From NCBI RefSeq assembly GCF_040412425.1, contig NC_089782.1, positions 25,175,122-25,239,121 of the forward strand: a DNA stretch of 64,000 nt. Direction: 5' to 3'. The translations under genes and the position numbers were made by a program. Source of the DNA: Macrobrachium rosenbergii (lineage: Eukaryota; Arthropoda; Malacostraca; Decapoda; Palaemonidae). Positions 13,901 to 25,927 of the stretch are shown here, piece by piece. The notes under the pieces are model-generated. The model was not told the origin of the DNA. It did no database searches and saw only the letters and a program-made list of their open reading frames with translations. Each line of letters opens with the position of its first letter. The first letter of the stretch is position 1.

Positions 13901-15888
13901 CTAGTAAGCTGAAAGATATCCCTCGCCATCATTTTATCTCTTTCCCTATTCCTTCTTTTCCTCTTCCTCTCCCCCCCTAGATTTTTTGACAATTCTTTAG
14001 GTTTCCACTATTGATTACCAACCTTCTAAACAGATGGAAGAGCTCATATTGCCCAACTTTTTATTGTTTTAAGCTCTTTTCTGATTCTTGGCCTATATGG
14101 GGGCATCTTTTCTCTCAACAAACAGCCCTTTGTATTCACCTTTGTATATTGCTTGTTATTTTATTTTCACTTCAGTGTTCAGTAAATTTTCCTTACTGCT
14201 CCTTTTATACACACTCATGTGGTTTTTGTTTCATTTCCCATTAACATACAGCAGAATTAGGATGTCTTTTATATGAACTGAATCTTGATTCTTCATGCTG
14301 TAAAGGAGCATGGAAGAGGAGGCTCTTAGGAGCTGCTGTTTATGTAGATGGTCTAATGTTAACACTAGAATCTGAGGAAGAGGCAAAAATGTTGAGAAGG
14401 TAGAAAAGCAAAATGGTGAGCAGATTAATGAAAATTACCATCAGCAGTGCAAAGCTTTTGGTGTCTTTAAGGGTTATAAAGGAAAAATTATAGTCAAGAA
14501 AGTTTCCATGTGGTTGCTGTGGGAAGGATGTGGGAAGATGAACTCAGTATTGTGCACTAAATGTGTCTTGGGAGATGCTCAGAATTATGCAATATACATG
14601 GAGTCCCACAAGAAGACCAAATGAGAGGGAAATGGAGATCCACGTTGTAGTAGATTGGCAGGTCTTAAAAGAGGTAGAACATTTCTTTTTACCTTGGAGA
14701 GACGTACTGGACTGGAAGTGGGATTTAGAGAACAGTAAGAAAAAGATTAGTGATAGCCCAGATGAAATGAAAAAGGCAGCTAGACTACAAGCAAATAAAA
14801 ATATACAATTAGTCTGGAGCAAAAACATCTGAATGGAGAGATGGGTGCCCTGCTGCTAAAAAAATATACTGAGATCTTATAAAAGATAGAGACGGTTGGG
14901 ATATATTATGTGGAGGAATGTGACACTGTTAGTCTTAAAAGTGTTAGAAAAGAATGGAAGTAGCATGACAAAGACGTATAGAAAGGCTTAGGAAATCTTG
15001 GAGTAAGCGGATAAGTGAAGACCTGGATCCCTGCAGTTGGTGCACAGGATGGGGGAGAGTAGAGAGAACTCATTCAACATAGAACCCCCTAAAGGGAAAA
15101 ATTGAGATGAAAATGCTCTGTAGTGATTGAAGCCTCTGTTGCCATTCCAAGACTCAGTGCTTTGGTTTTTCGTTGAAGATGAGCGAAAACTATTAAGGAA
15201 TTCCATGACTTAATTCCACTATTGGCTTAAGGACAAGTTGTATCTGTGTGTATGTAAATACTACTTCCATTCTTTTGTCTCCTTCCTTCCTTTCTATAAT
15301 TTTTTTTTCCTCCTCATTTCCTTAGTGACAAAAATAACCCAAAATTACAAGAACAACTAGGTAATCTTTTCTTTCTTCTCTTCTTTCTTCTTCTTTTCTC
15401 TTTCGGTTTAACGTGCTTTTTATTCCCCATTTTTATATGGGGTAAGCATGTGCCTTTGAAGGGGACTTTGATTTACGGTGGGGTAGGTCAGAATCTCGAT
15501 CGGCTGCCCTGCCTTATCGCTTAGACCCGTAACGACATCGTACATGTATATCGAATCCCCGCTCCCTTTTCTCCCAGCAGCACGAGGAGAACTGGTAGGC
15601 CGACAAGTCGAGACGCAGAGGTGTCCTGTTATGTATTTCAGGAACAACTAGGTAATGATGATGATAAATGGAAATATATGTTGTATACAAAATTGTTTCA
15701 AGTTTTATCATGTCACAAACAGTCATTGAAATGGTTTAAGTAATTTGAATAAAATTCATGGTAAATTGCCTCAGAAGTTCTATGTTCATTTTGCTCTCAA
15801 AATAGGTGAAGATTTTAGTGTTAGATTTTGAGTTTTATGATCCAGACATCTTCAGTAGTGATTAATGTAGCTTGGCTTTGCCATCTTG

Positions 15889-15940
<52 letters not shown>

Positions 15941-18474
15941 GTAGTTTGACCCAACCTCTGAAGTAATTCATTTAGCTTTCACAAGCGTGGCCTAAGTTTT
16001 GGTGTTTGATGGAACAATGCCTATTGAAAGTTTTCTTTCTGATTTAGTTATAGTTGTGTGCACTTTAAAAATGCTTTGAGAAGTGTTTCATTACAGTCAT
16101 TTAAAGTTTGCCTCTTATTTTTTTTTTCTTTAATCAGGCGTACATTTCCATCCACCCCAAGCATGTCACCATCCATCCCATCATGGCAACTCACCAAGAC
16201 AGCGGAGAAGGCCGTGGAAAACACTGCTATCACTTCTTCCACTTTGCCCACCCAGGTATGAGACCATGTTTAGATGTCTTGCCATACATTACTAATTTCT
16301 CTACAGTATAAGAACATCAGTCGAGTATCAGGTTACCCAAATTGGATCTTAGAGTAGCTGAAAAATATGGATGTGTGGTTAAGTGCCAAAGGAATTATTG
16401 GTGGTCTCCTTTCCAAAGGAAAGGGTAACAAAAATTACAGAAACTTACAGTAAGGATTATTATTAATCATTAGTTTAACCAGATCATTGAGGACAGATAA
16501 TGTATAGATTACTAAGGATTAGAGATACTGTAGAAGGGAAGAAGCAGTCATTGACTAAATTTGCAGGGCTGTGCTAATCATAACTTGTTATATCTAAGAT
16601 AAAGATGAATGTTATCTGTTAGCTGCATAAGAGGGTTAAAACATGTTTTCTCAGTAGAACAGTGACTGATTATAAAAGTAGGCTGTGCTGAAATGTATAA
16701 GATTATCTTACATATAGAAATTATAATTCATGCTCAGATATTCTTTTAGGGTTTTCTCAGAGGATATGTTCTGCTGTCAGCAAATTTAATGTGTTATGCT
16801 CCATCTTTTTTTAGCATTTACTACTCACTGTCATGAGAGCAGAAGAAAAACGAGTGCAATTTTTTTCTGTCTTTAGATTACTAGCGGAATTATTAAATTT
16901 TTCATGCTTTTGGCATTTGGCCCCTTGAGACATCATATTTAGTTTTTCTATGAGATTCAGAATTATAGTTTTCTTACCAAGGAGCACTGTACTATAGACT
17001 TTTCTTTGCTTTGGCAGGGTTGCCAGCATCACTATTTTTAAAATCAAATTTAGGAATTTCTAATACTTTATTTTTGTATTTTTGATATTTAATATCCAAT
17101 AGCATAAAATTGAAACCTTATAAACTTATTATGCATAAAGGGGCATTAAATGTGATAAGCACCTGGTTAATTGAGAGTTACTATATTCTGTAATAAGAAG
17201 TAATAGTAAGAAACGTAATCGAAAAAAGAACTTGGTAGCTAGAAACTATAAGTTTAAGGGAAAATTGTACGTTTTTCACAGGGGAGAGAGTATGACAAAG
17301 ATTTAGCAACAGTTTATTGAAGAGCCTAAACGGTTATATTTTTTCCCAACACACTATGCACAGTAATAGCTGCTTTTGTTTTTACCAGCAGGATGAAACC
17401 GTAAAGCTGGAAGAAGTGGAGACTTCAGCAGAGAAAGTAGACAGTGAACTGGTTTCAGGTAAGTGTATATTGAAGGTTTTGCTGCTGGATTGCATTTTCT
17501 TCCGTCTTTAATAAATTTCAAAGCCAGCACATTACTATAACATATTAGCTTGGTATTTTAAAGGTAGACCCATTAGGAGTAAATGTGAGTAGAAAGAACT
17601 TAGGATTTTAGGCTGGTAGAGATTGCCCTTAACAAGGGGTATACTCCCATTTCATCAGCATTATCATGTCATTATCATTCTGGGTTAGTTTTGGTGGTTG
17701 TGTTTTGTCCATCTAGGATGATGATGTATCCCAGAACACAGTAGTTCTGTTTTGGTTGCATGGAGTTTTCATTTCTTCAATTTTAATAGAATGTCTTTGG
17801 TGATTTGTTATTTTGTTTCTAATAGACCACACATGATCAGTGCAACCATGATATATATATATAAACCTAAAGTAATTGCTAGTTAGATACCATTCAAGTA
17901 CATCCTTTCAGTAACAGATTCTCTGAGTTTTAAGGTGCTCATTAACAGGAAATGTTTAAGTTTGAAAGGTGTTTTTGTGAGTGCTTCCTGTTGCCATGCA
18001 TTCCTGCCTTGTGTGGCTTTTCATGCAAATACATATATAAAATCACCTTGATCATGGAATCTTAATCTCCAGTCTTATTTAGATTCGTGTTTGCTTGAGA
18101 ACAAAGCATCCTCAGTAGTTAGTATGTGAGAGAATTGGGATACACCCCTTTTGAGGGTTGGCTCACACCAACCTTGAATCACAGGCTCATGTTCAATGAA
18201 AAACTGAAATATTAGGGTCCAGTTAGTTAATGGTTTGGATTCTCTGTAGTGAATTAAATAAAAAAAAAAAAAGCAATTTTAAAGCCCAGTGTGTATGAAC
18301 AGTCCAATTTTCCCATTCAAAGATGGTGGAAGTGGCGAGTCAGGTGTTGATGTAATCGATGCTAACGAAGAGGACAGTCCTCCATCTTCTGCAAGAGAAA
18401 ATATGCTGAGCGTTGGTGAGAGCTTTTCCCTGGCAGAATCACTGGGTGATTCCTCAGATGAGTTGTCTCCGTGA
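1878..18474 (+). CDS. PEX14: PEX14, peroxisomal membrane docking protein (8 coding exons, 318 aa)
   Basis: Joined coding exons: 1878-1925, 3336-3479, 5472-5639, 6307-6465, 8667-8764, 16138-16255, 17389-17458, 18323-18474. All have GT-AG boundaries and the phases join without a break (957 nt, stop TGA). PEX14 is the docking factor that receives cargo-loaded PEX5 at the peroxisomal membrane. The conserved N-terminal helical domain lies at about residues 13-60 (AFLRKKGLTEDEIQVAF closely matches the family). A proline-rich linker follows at 79-93, one hydrophobic membrane segment at about 101-117, a coiled coil at about 133-200, and the motif NRRTFPSTPS...IPSWQ, which is typical of animal PEX14. 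The C-terminus is acidic and serine-rich, as in the family. The protein is somewhat shorter than human PEX14 (about 377 aa). The start is supported by an in-frame TAG nine bases upstream (1869-1871). Confidence 0.95.
2029..2345. repeat. Tandem repeat, ~117-bp period, PEX14 intron 1
   Basis: The core cagctgttggcaacattacc occurs at 2059 and again at 2176, with similar flanks (aatgagaatgarcagctg; gatatcaccttat). A third partial copy of the flank (gagttgccagatatctcctt) follows at about 2290. This indicates a diverged local duplication. Confidence 0.7.
2397..2665. repeat. Tandem duplication, ~133-bp period, PEX14 intron 1
   Basis: Two copies run head to tail. Both begin with a tggtatttNcatgcatt motif, pass through a T-rich tract and cattacag/tttacag, and end with agggaaagcttcatgaagtt at about 2499 and 2632. 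Each copy carries an acceptor-like TTTACAG, but neither opens a PEX14-compatible exon. Confidence 0.75.
3336..3479 (+). CDS. PEX14: PEX14 coding exon 2
   Basis: Encodes residues 17-64, most of the conserved PEX14 N-terminal domain that binds PEX5 WxxxF/Y motifs and PEX19 in studied homologues. It includes AAKFLMNPKV and FLRKKGLTEDEI. It is bounded by TCTAG and GTAAGT and is phase 0 at both ends. Confidence 0.95.
5472..5639 (+). CDS. PEX14: PEX14 coding exon 3 (proline-rich linker and membrane segment)
   Basis: Encodes residues 65-120: an Ala/Pro/Val-rich linker, then the hydrophobic stretch ICNFVLIITGASYGAYHIY that corresponds to the single membrane segment of PEX14. The acceptor is TTTTAG, the donor GTAAGC, phase 0. 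Confidence 0.93.
6307..6465 (+). CDS. PEX14: PEX14 coding exon 4 (coiled coil)
   Basis: Encodes residues 121-173, starting NYIGPLLTGRK and continuing into a heptad-like helix (IELQQSVVCVLKEVQTTLSSLEKTL). This coiled coil supports oligomerisation and PEX13/PEX17 contacts in known homologues. Acceptor CGTCAG, donor GTGAGT. Confidence 0.93.
8667..8764 (+). CDS. PEX14: PEX14 coding exon 5
   Basis: Encodes the end of the coiled coil (LEELKTEITSLKGLLINR). It ends with a split Arg codon (AG|G) that is completed by the exon at 16138. The resulting NRR junction matches the LLNRRQFPPSPS region of vertebrate PEX14, which supports skipping the 7.4-kb intron in between. Confidence 0.92.
12795..13014. mobile_element. 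MITE-like element rich in GTTACGGC motifs, PEX14 intron 5
   Basis: The ends are imperfect inverted repeats: acaggcacagggtgtccctg at the left, and acaggcagtccccgacttat read from the other strand at the right. The interior repeats variants of gacttacggc (gagttacggcggc, ggcttacggcg, ggttacggcacc, gacttacagcag). It is more GC-rich than its surroundings and has no open reading frame. Confidence 0.55.
14330..14835 (+). pseudogene. Decayed non-LTR retrotransposon RT fragment, PEX14 intron 5
   Basis: Conceptual translation with frame breaks shows VDGLMLTLESEEEAK, resembling the region after the YxDD box, then a PHD-like cysteine motif (FPCGCCGKDVG), then DWQVLKEVEHFFLPWRDVLD, resembling the FxYLGD-type block of LINE reverse transcriptases. 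Stops and shifts interrupt it. I recognise the block order from LINE families, but the clade is not assignable. The match is by pattern recognition only. Confidence 0.45.
15351..15656 (-). mobile_element. SINE-like retroposon with 15-bp target-site duplication
   Basis: The 15-mer gaacaactaggtaat is duplicated perfectly at 15351-15365 and 15642-15656 and flanks a 276-bp insert (15366-15641). On the minus strand the insert ends in an A/G-rich tail, which suggests minus orientation and target-primed retroposition. The insert is GC-richer and has more CpG than the surrounding intron. A gggattcga stretch on the minus strand resembles a pol III B box but is weak. Confidence 0.7.
15891..15939. repeat. 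(ATT)n microsatellite
   Basis: Uninterrupted ATT repeats, about 16 units, in PEX14 intron 5. Confidence 0.98.
16138..16255 (+). CDS. PEX14: PEX14 coding exon 6
   Basis: Encodes RTFPSTPSMSPSIPSWQ followed by a Lys/Thr/Ser-rich stretch. The FPxxPS...IPSWQ signature is diagnostic of animal PEX14. The acceptor has a strong T-rich tract (TTTTTTTTTCTTTAATCAG), and the donor is GTATGA. Two other frames are also open across the exon, but only this one continues the protein. Confidence 0.92.
17389..17458 (+). CDS. PEX14: PEX14 coding exon 7 (tandem CAGCAG acceptor)
   Basis: Encodes QDETVKLEEVETSAEKVDSELVS, a highly acidic stretch. The acceptor is a NAGNAG tandem: AG at 17387-17388 or at 17390-17391, which would include or omit one Gln without changing the frame. 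It ends in phase 1 with a GTAAGT donor. Confidence 0.85.
18323..18474 (+). CDS. PEX14: PEX14 last coding exon
   Basis: Completes the split Asp codon and encodes the acidic, Ser/Glu/Asp-rich C-terminus ending SLGDSSDELSP before TGA at 18472-18474. The acceptor is the weak-looking CATTCAAAG, but the phase fits and the frame runs straight to the stop. The 3' UTR end was not located. Confidence 0.88.
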
Positions 18475-19170
18475 TCATTGGTCATGATATCTAAAATGGC
18501 TTTGCTGCTTGGATCCAGTTTCTTGTGATCATAGTTTAGATGCTCAATACTCTTTATTAGATTTCAGATGTTTATTTCGTTAGGTCTAGAATTTTATATA
18601 TATGGCATATGCATTATACTTCAATATATGTATATTTCTTTCACTTCGTTGAGCCTGACGTTGTAATGTATGATTATTTTTTTAGTGTACAGAATGAGTT
18701 ATGAAAAGGTGATCATGAAAATCTGTGTACTGTATTCTAAAATTGATTCAGGTATTAAGTATACTGTAGAACCATTTCATCCCCACCTCATGTTTTCAGT
18801 TTGACCTTTAGTGTTATGAGTAGAGCACATCTACTGGTACATAATTTTATAAAAACAGAAAGAATTGCTCAGTTACAATGAATATTGTCGTAAGTTTATT
18901 AATATGTTTAAGATTACAGTAGTTGTGTACTGTTTGAAGAAGAATTATCCTCTAGAGATTTCAGTTGTGGGGTATATTTTAATTTTTCAGGCTCTCCTAC
19001 TGTATGCATAAAAACACACACACTCACACATGCACACACATTTGTTGCAGTTGTACACTTATTATACTTTCAATGGGTCTCTCAATATATGTAACAGAAA
19101 TAGTTGTCTTTTCAATGAAAGTTTGGCAGAAACATTACATTTTTAGCTGGTGCTGTCAGTGCAAATTTTT

Positions 19171-19190
19171 ATATATATATATATATATAT
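19171..19190. repeat. (AT)n microsatellite
   Basis: Ten AT units downstream of PEX14. A second, slightly interrupted TA tract lies at 19271-19301. Confidence 0.9.
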
Positions 19191-19599
19191 GTTTTTGACG
19201 AGCACTGCTAACCAATTTGTTATTCCATTCTAAAAAAATTTATCCAATTTTCCCACTGGTGTGGTTGATATGTATATATATATATATACATATATATATA
19301 ATAGTGTTTTCTGGGTCTTTTAAATTAATTGCTTTACTGTAATCTGCTAATATATCATGAGGGAAAGGCTTCAACATTTTCACCGAGGTTTATTTTATTG
19401 CATGACTTTAATTCACTTAGCTCATTTGGTAGATTTTTACACAAGATAAGTCCATGAAGATGAACTACTTTACTTTTTGTTTATAACTGTGAGTTGCAAA
19501 AGCGTGAGGACCACATTGTTTAGTTTTAAAGAGTAGGGGCATGATTATATCATATAATGTGCGCGTAAACAATGGAAAGCTGAATAAGCTTTAGAAAAT

Positions 19600-19965
19600 C
19601 AGAGAGATTGAAATTCCATACAAAAGAATATCAGGAGTCACACGGCAGGATTGAGTAGGAATCATACTATGAGGAAATTTATGGATGTTCCTTATATAGA
19701 CAAGGTAATGCCGAAGAGAGATGGAGATCATTTCGACATGTCTCTTGCACCACCTTAGAGAATTGTATGTAACTATGTCAGTGGTAAGAGTTGGAAGATC
19801 CAGACTCACTTGACCAAGAACTATGAGACAGAAGGATGGAAATTAGTGGAGTCGTGTGAAAGTTAAAGCACTAGGAAGATATTAGTGGTGGAATTTCGCA
19901 GAGGCCCTGAGCTCTCTGGGCAGTGGAGACAGCAGACAGGGAGTAATGCAGTTTCCTCTTCTCAA
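19600..19965 (+). pseudogene. Decayed LINE C-terminal fragment
   Basis: Translation across several stops gives RISGVTRQDRVG...FMDVPYIDKV, resembling the SGVxxxDRVxSEELxxxxGVxxxxxxxR block found after the RT domain in some LINE families. It is probably from a similar family to the fragment at 14330-14835. The identification is by pattern only, and it is heavily decayed. Confidence 0.35.
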
Positions 19966-22900
19966 AAATTATTACTGTAGTAGTATTAGCAGCAGCTGCC
20001 CCCAGGACAGATGATTTCATGGAACTAGCTGTGCGCAGTTTAATTTATGTTGAGTTTCCAAAGGATAGTGCCTATATATGAACAAACAGGAAAAAATGGG
20101 CAAAGGAGGAGTAAAACTGATTGCAGTATATTTTATTAATAAGAGTAACAACAGTAATTTAAAACTTGAAAAATTAGGAGAAAGTAGGATTTTATTGATT
20201 CTGTTCAGGCAAGGGAATTCAAAACTCTAGGCCGTAAAAGGTTACGTTCCTGATACTGTGGTACTTCATAAGATATAACTACATTGGAGATAGTCGTCAT
20301 CTGGTGTAAGGTAAACGAATGAGTTTGCTGTAGATGGCTCAGGATTACTAATAACAGAACAGTACTCTAGTCAGTAAATAAAATCCTTGAAGGGATGGGA
20401 GATTGATGACCCTGAAATATCCCTCTGTTTTTAACAGTGTTCATTTTATATTTTTAGTAAAGTGATGGTTATCGGTTTATGAGAACAATATGGCAATCTC
20501 TTCCAGAAATAAGGTACTTTTGTAATTTGTTTACTTCATTAATAGAGTTTGTTTCAACTTAAAACCACTTTGAAATTGTTTAGCATTGAAAGAAATATAA
20601 AAAATTTGTTTAATTAGGAGTAAGCATTGCTGAAAAATTTTTAATTTCCAGTACCTTTCATACTTTGCATTCAGCTGTAGACCTTATATACTGTATTATT
20701 AAATATCCATACCATCTTTACTACCACTGTGTTTTCCCATTTAAGTACAGTATTCAGTTTTACAGTTCATAACTTATCCACCTCTACTGTCACTCCAACA
20801 CCAACCATATACCAATTTGTCGCTCACCACACTTTTAGTTTATGTACGCAAGACTGAATTACATATCTTAGGCTACTGCTGCTAGAGATCTTAATAAATA
20901 TTAGAGTCCTGCAGTTGGCTCAAAGTGGTTGTCAGCCTTCAAAGACCTCTCATAGGGCTTGGGCTCCTCAGGGATATAGCCTCTCCTTGCTGACTTCCCT
21001 CCATATGGATTTGTCTTTGCTTAAGGTAGAAGTGCTCTGCGTTATCCTTCGTTATATCAGCTGCCATTTTGCTGGGAGCTTTCATCTTTAAGTTTTTCCT
21101 AGTTTTTGTCATTAGTCAGAACTTTATACTTAGAAAATGTAAAATTTCAGAGGTTGTCTTCCTGCTTTCTCAATTTTGTTTTAGATCTTTTGTATGTAAA
21201 GATGGATTATGGTTTCAGCTGGGCTTAATGACATTTACTTTTTTGCCTTTGTTTTGCTGTTTCATACTTTGCATAATGTTGGAGAGAAAAAAAGGGCTCC
21301 ATTTAGATTTATTGTTTGTGGTGTATGTGCAAAGGGTTTCCTTGATATCGTAAGGTTGGTTATTGAAAAATATGCAACATTCCATGGTAGTATAGGCTAT
21401 TATGGCAAGCAGCTGAGTGTGTTCTTTTGATATATTCTTTATTACTGTCATGCAAGTAACTTCTCCAATTATGTGTGGGACTTGTCCGTCCTTGCATGGT
21501 GTGTTGTTCCTGTACCTGGGGAAAGGGGAAGTCCTCCTTTCAATGTTTTGAGTATAATCTGTTCATGAGGTTTCTCCATTTTAACCCCATTTGATACCTC
21601 TGGCTTGGGCTCTCTCCAAACTGAATTTTAAGGTAATTTTCTTGGAATTTTATTTGGATATAGTGGAGGCGCTACAGTGCTGCATGTTACAGAGGAGGGT
21701 TGTCATCTCTACAGATAAGGTTTGATTACACCCTCTTATTATGGTGTTTTAGTATGTTTTGGGTGAAATCCATACAGTCCATATTTTTTTTATTTTTTAT
21801 TTACTGCAACTGCAGTTAATCAGATGATGCTTTTGACAAAGAAAAATATTTAGTTTTATATAAGGAACCATAAGGAACACTACTTCTGTGCATAATGAAC
21901 AAGTTAAGTAAGAATATTTTCAGTTATGTAGCTACTGTCCTGTAAATCGAAAAATTAATTTGGAAAACTAAGTTCTGTAAAGAATGTATTTTCAGTGGAT
22001 TTTGTTTCACTTTCATAGATATACCTTTAGCTTACTTTTAATTTTTTATTTACTATAATTTCAACAAATTATTGCTTGCCTGTCTTATTTTTTTTTAGGG
22101 TTCCTTGTTTGAGAAGTTTGGGCATTTATGTCAGTTTTTAAATATTACAGATACTGTATTTGTGGTTGAGGATAGCTAAATACTGTATTTGAAGCGAACT
22201 TGCCCTATGACTCTTCCCCTGAATGCTTTAGTACAGTGATTCCTTGCACCCTGTTTTTGTCTGTTTATTTCACAAACAGTGAGATTTCCATCAGAAGTAC
22301 AGTACAGTATTGACAGTGGTATGATACTTGGACATCTGTTCAGTGATAGTAGAATTATGTAGCTAGTACGTATGTGTAAGTAAGACAGCATACTTGATTC
22401 ATTATTGCAGAAGTTACTGGTTGAATAGATATCCAAGACTTATGTTAGTATATCTGCATATTTTAAAATTTTTTCAAGTAATTTAAACATGTTACTTTCT
22501 GTGCAAAGTAACTTTTATATAAGGATTTTATAGCTAAATTCATCATTATTGAAAATTCACTGCTTATGGATATGTTACGTTATTACTGGCGAGTTGTCTC
22601 TTTGTAAAACTGTTGACACTAAAATTTACGCATCATTTATATTATTTGTGTTCAGGAACTATTTCAGTAATTATACCAAGAGCTTTCTTCCTTTCAGTAT
22701 AACCTGGATTCATTGTGTTATCTACCTCCCCTTTATTGGATTGTCAGTCATTTTGTTAACCCTTACCTTTAGAGAAACAGTTGTATTATGGAAAGGTTAG
22801 GACATAATGTATATATCTTCTCAAATTATAAAAGACATGAAGTATGCTTCTCATGAAAACTGCTGTGCATTAATATAATTTGTACAGGTTATCATTTTGT

Positions 22901-23654
22901 TAACTAGTCATCAAATTTATAAAGCCTATTGAAATAGATATATTTTTAGAAGTGCCTGTAGTTTAAACTGTGCTATGTATCTTAAACTATGAAATGAAAG
23001 CTTCTAGTGCCATATACTGTAGTATATCTGTGGTTAACTTGATTTTATTCCTCTAGTAGAATATCTTGGTAATGGACACAGGTGGCTGCTGGGGTTCATT
23101 GATGGCAAATATTTTCTTAGAAAAAATATTCAGGCCTAGCCTAGTTATTCCTTTTGTGATTGTCAAACTCCACCTTTATGACTTTTAAAACAAGGGATGA
23201 ACAGTTGAATGGTAAAGCTGTAGAATACTAGCTCTTGAAATACATCAAATTACACTTTGAAGATTTTTTAAACCAGTACCTATTGCAAAGGACAAGACTA
23301 ATTCAAACCATGGCTGAATAAGCATCGAATCATGGCCACCTCATCCCAATCACTTTAGGCAAGTGTCTTACCATGCCCAAACTTTCTTGATACTGTCCGT
23401 TATTCATAAAAATCTGGTAATGCCTTATCATTTTAGCTCTGGCTCCACCTAAAACCTTCTTAATACTGTTGTTATACTGACATCTCCCTGGGTCTGAAAA
23501 ACATAGTGTTGTGTTCTGTACTCATCTATAGCATTTCATGGGAGATTACCATACAGAAATTATACTTGTGAATATTTTAACCAGTCTCAGCTTCTCCTCA
23601 TATATCCCATTGGTTATTGATTTTTTTCCTACTAATTTAAGATGCATGAATGAT

Positions 23655-24023
23655 TGAATGAATGAATATAGAATTTAGGCCAAAGGCCAAGCACTGGGAC
23701 CTATGAGGTCATTCAGTGCTGAAACGGAAATTGACAGCAAAAGGTTTAAAAGGTGTAGCAGGAGGAAAACCTCGCAATTACACTATGAATCAGTTGTTAG
23801 GAGAGGTTGGAAAGTATGATGAAAGAAAGAGAATATGAACGTAGGTACAGTGAAGGAAACAAAGGGTTTAATAGTTAGCCGAAGGGGATGCTTAAAGAAC
23901 CTTACAATACTGAGGTGCACTAACGGTACTAACTCCCACAGGGCTTTAAGATGTATAAACACTTTGTACAGTATCAGTGATTTTGAAAAATGTGTCCCAA
24001 AGGAGTAATGAAATGAAATGAAG
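23655..24023. repeat. SINE-like dispersed repeat (ggccaaaggccaagc family)
   Basis: It starts with gaatttaggccaaaggccaa, contains gctgaaacggaaattgacag and aggtgcactaacggtacta, and ends with a short ATGAA repeat. I recognise similar sequence as a common decapod repeat, from general familiarity and not from a search. A fragment similar to its latter part (gaggtgcactgacgacag) lies at about 36950-37005 in SPRTN intron 2. Confidence 0.5.
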
Positions 24024-25927
24024 ACTCAGAGCATTTTTAGGGAGGCTGAAAATCATCCAATTTGGGGCATGCTTTTGTCATAATTTTCTTAGATTGTTGG
24101 AATTGGAGATCATGGACTAGTACAGAAATATCCCAGTGTGAGCTATGTACAGGCCTTAAGTAGCTCTCTCTAGTACTTTAGGTGGTACTAAGTTTATGGG
24201 CGCACCGTCCCCAGTTTGCATTACTTCCTCATCCTTTCTTTACTTTCATCCCTTCGTCCCATTCCACCGTAAAACTTCAAGGTTAAACTGGTGTGACCTA
24301 TGTAAGATCGTATGAAAATGATTTAGCTTGGGCTGAAGGTACACTGCAAATATCTACAGTGCACCTAGCAAGGAACACAGAATGAAGAACTGCACACACA
24401 GTTTTTAACATTTCAACATGTTGAGCCTAGTTAACTTGTCATCCATTCACAAAATATGTTGGTTAAAGTGAAATTTGCATGGCGGCAATGAATGTAGTGA
24501 TAGGTGTCAGTGGAAGTTAAATAGAATTTTCAATGCAAATGCTTATAGTTTTAGACATACAATTTCAAATCTTTTTGGGAAGGTTTGCCTTTTATTTCAT
24601 CAAGGTGTAATTGAAGAATCAAGACACGCAGAATGTACCACATACTGTCATGATCATTTCAGAACTTGATGATATAAATATATGTAAATGTTTTAAGAGG
24701 GTATATATGTTATTTTTATTGCACTGAAGTTCCTTTTTTATAGCAGTTGAATATAGTGATCTATGAAATCATGGATTATAAATGGCTTGGATTGCGTGTT
24801 CAGGCCATTGGAGAGCCTTGTAATATGAAGTACATGGATGCTGAGGTAAAGAAATTTTAATGTTATTATATATTCTAAATGTTATATGTACACAGATTCT
24901 CCACTAAAATTTAATTGCAATATGCATTAGGATTAAAAATTTATATGGTTGTCATGTGATGTTCTTGCAGATTTTTAAAATTGTGTACATATTTCAAATT
25001 TAGTTTTAATCCTTATTTTTCCATTATAAAAAGAATTAGGTATTGTTTATACTTTTATGTAATTAATCTTCTGCTTTGAATAGGATAGGTGCAACCCTTT
25101 CGAACTTTAGCTCTGTTATGTAAAATATAGTAGAATAGACTTATCTGCAGATGGCCCAATTTATGAGTGGGCTCACTTTAGGATGTCACTGTAACCATGG
25201 TACCCTAAGTGTCGTTTTGCAGCCTGGTCTTTTATTTGTGTACCAAGGTCTTTTGAATTTTATTTGTAAATTTACTACTTTAGACATTTCTAAAGTTATA
25301 GTAACCTTGAAAGTTATTTTTGTGAAATAATACTTCAGTTTTGACAAACTTTATTTGTTGAAGTATTAGATTAGTACCCAGAATCGTTTTTGCTCATAAC
25401 AAAATTGCATCCTGCAGCCAAGGGTAATATTGTAGCATTTTGCATAGTTAATTATCTGCACAATTTTATTTTAAGGTTTATTACCCTTTTCCCAGTAAGA
25501 GGTGTGACAGAAAAGTACAGCTTTGTCCTATACACTTGTTTACGTTGAGTAAACTTATGGAAAATGTTGAAAGTTAAACATTTAATCATTAAATTTTATA
25601 GAAAAAATTTCATAGATATTATCCCTTGCATAGGAAATAATAAAAATATAATTTTATAGAGAAAATATGACTGGGCATGATGGAACAGACAGTGGATCTG
25701 AGAAAATGGTTTGGGAGGAAGATCATCAGGGAGAAACAAGATTGGAAGTCTGCCAGAGCCAAAGGTTAATGATATGAATAGTATTATGGAGCCCAGAGAG
25801 CAGTTTAGATCACTTGAAACCAAAGCCGAAACTCGGCAATTTATTATTTTACTATGTTGGGCATCATAACACCCTAGATTCTTGCACAGTTGATAATGAG
25901 GGAAATAATAGATTGAGAGGCAGTCAG

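Noticed and set aside
18279..18485. Minus-strand open frame opposite the PEX14 last exon
   Set aside because: A shadow of the real exon, which is in phase with the rest of PEX14.
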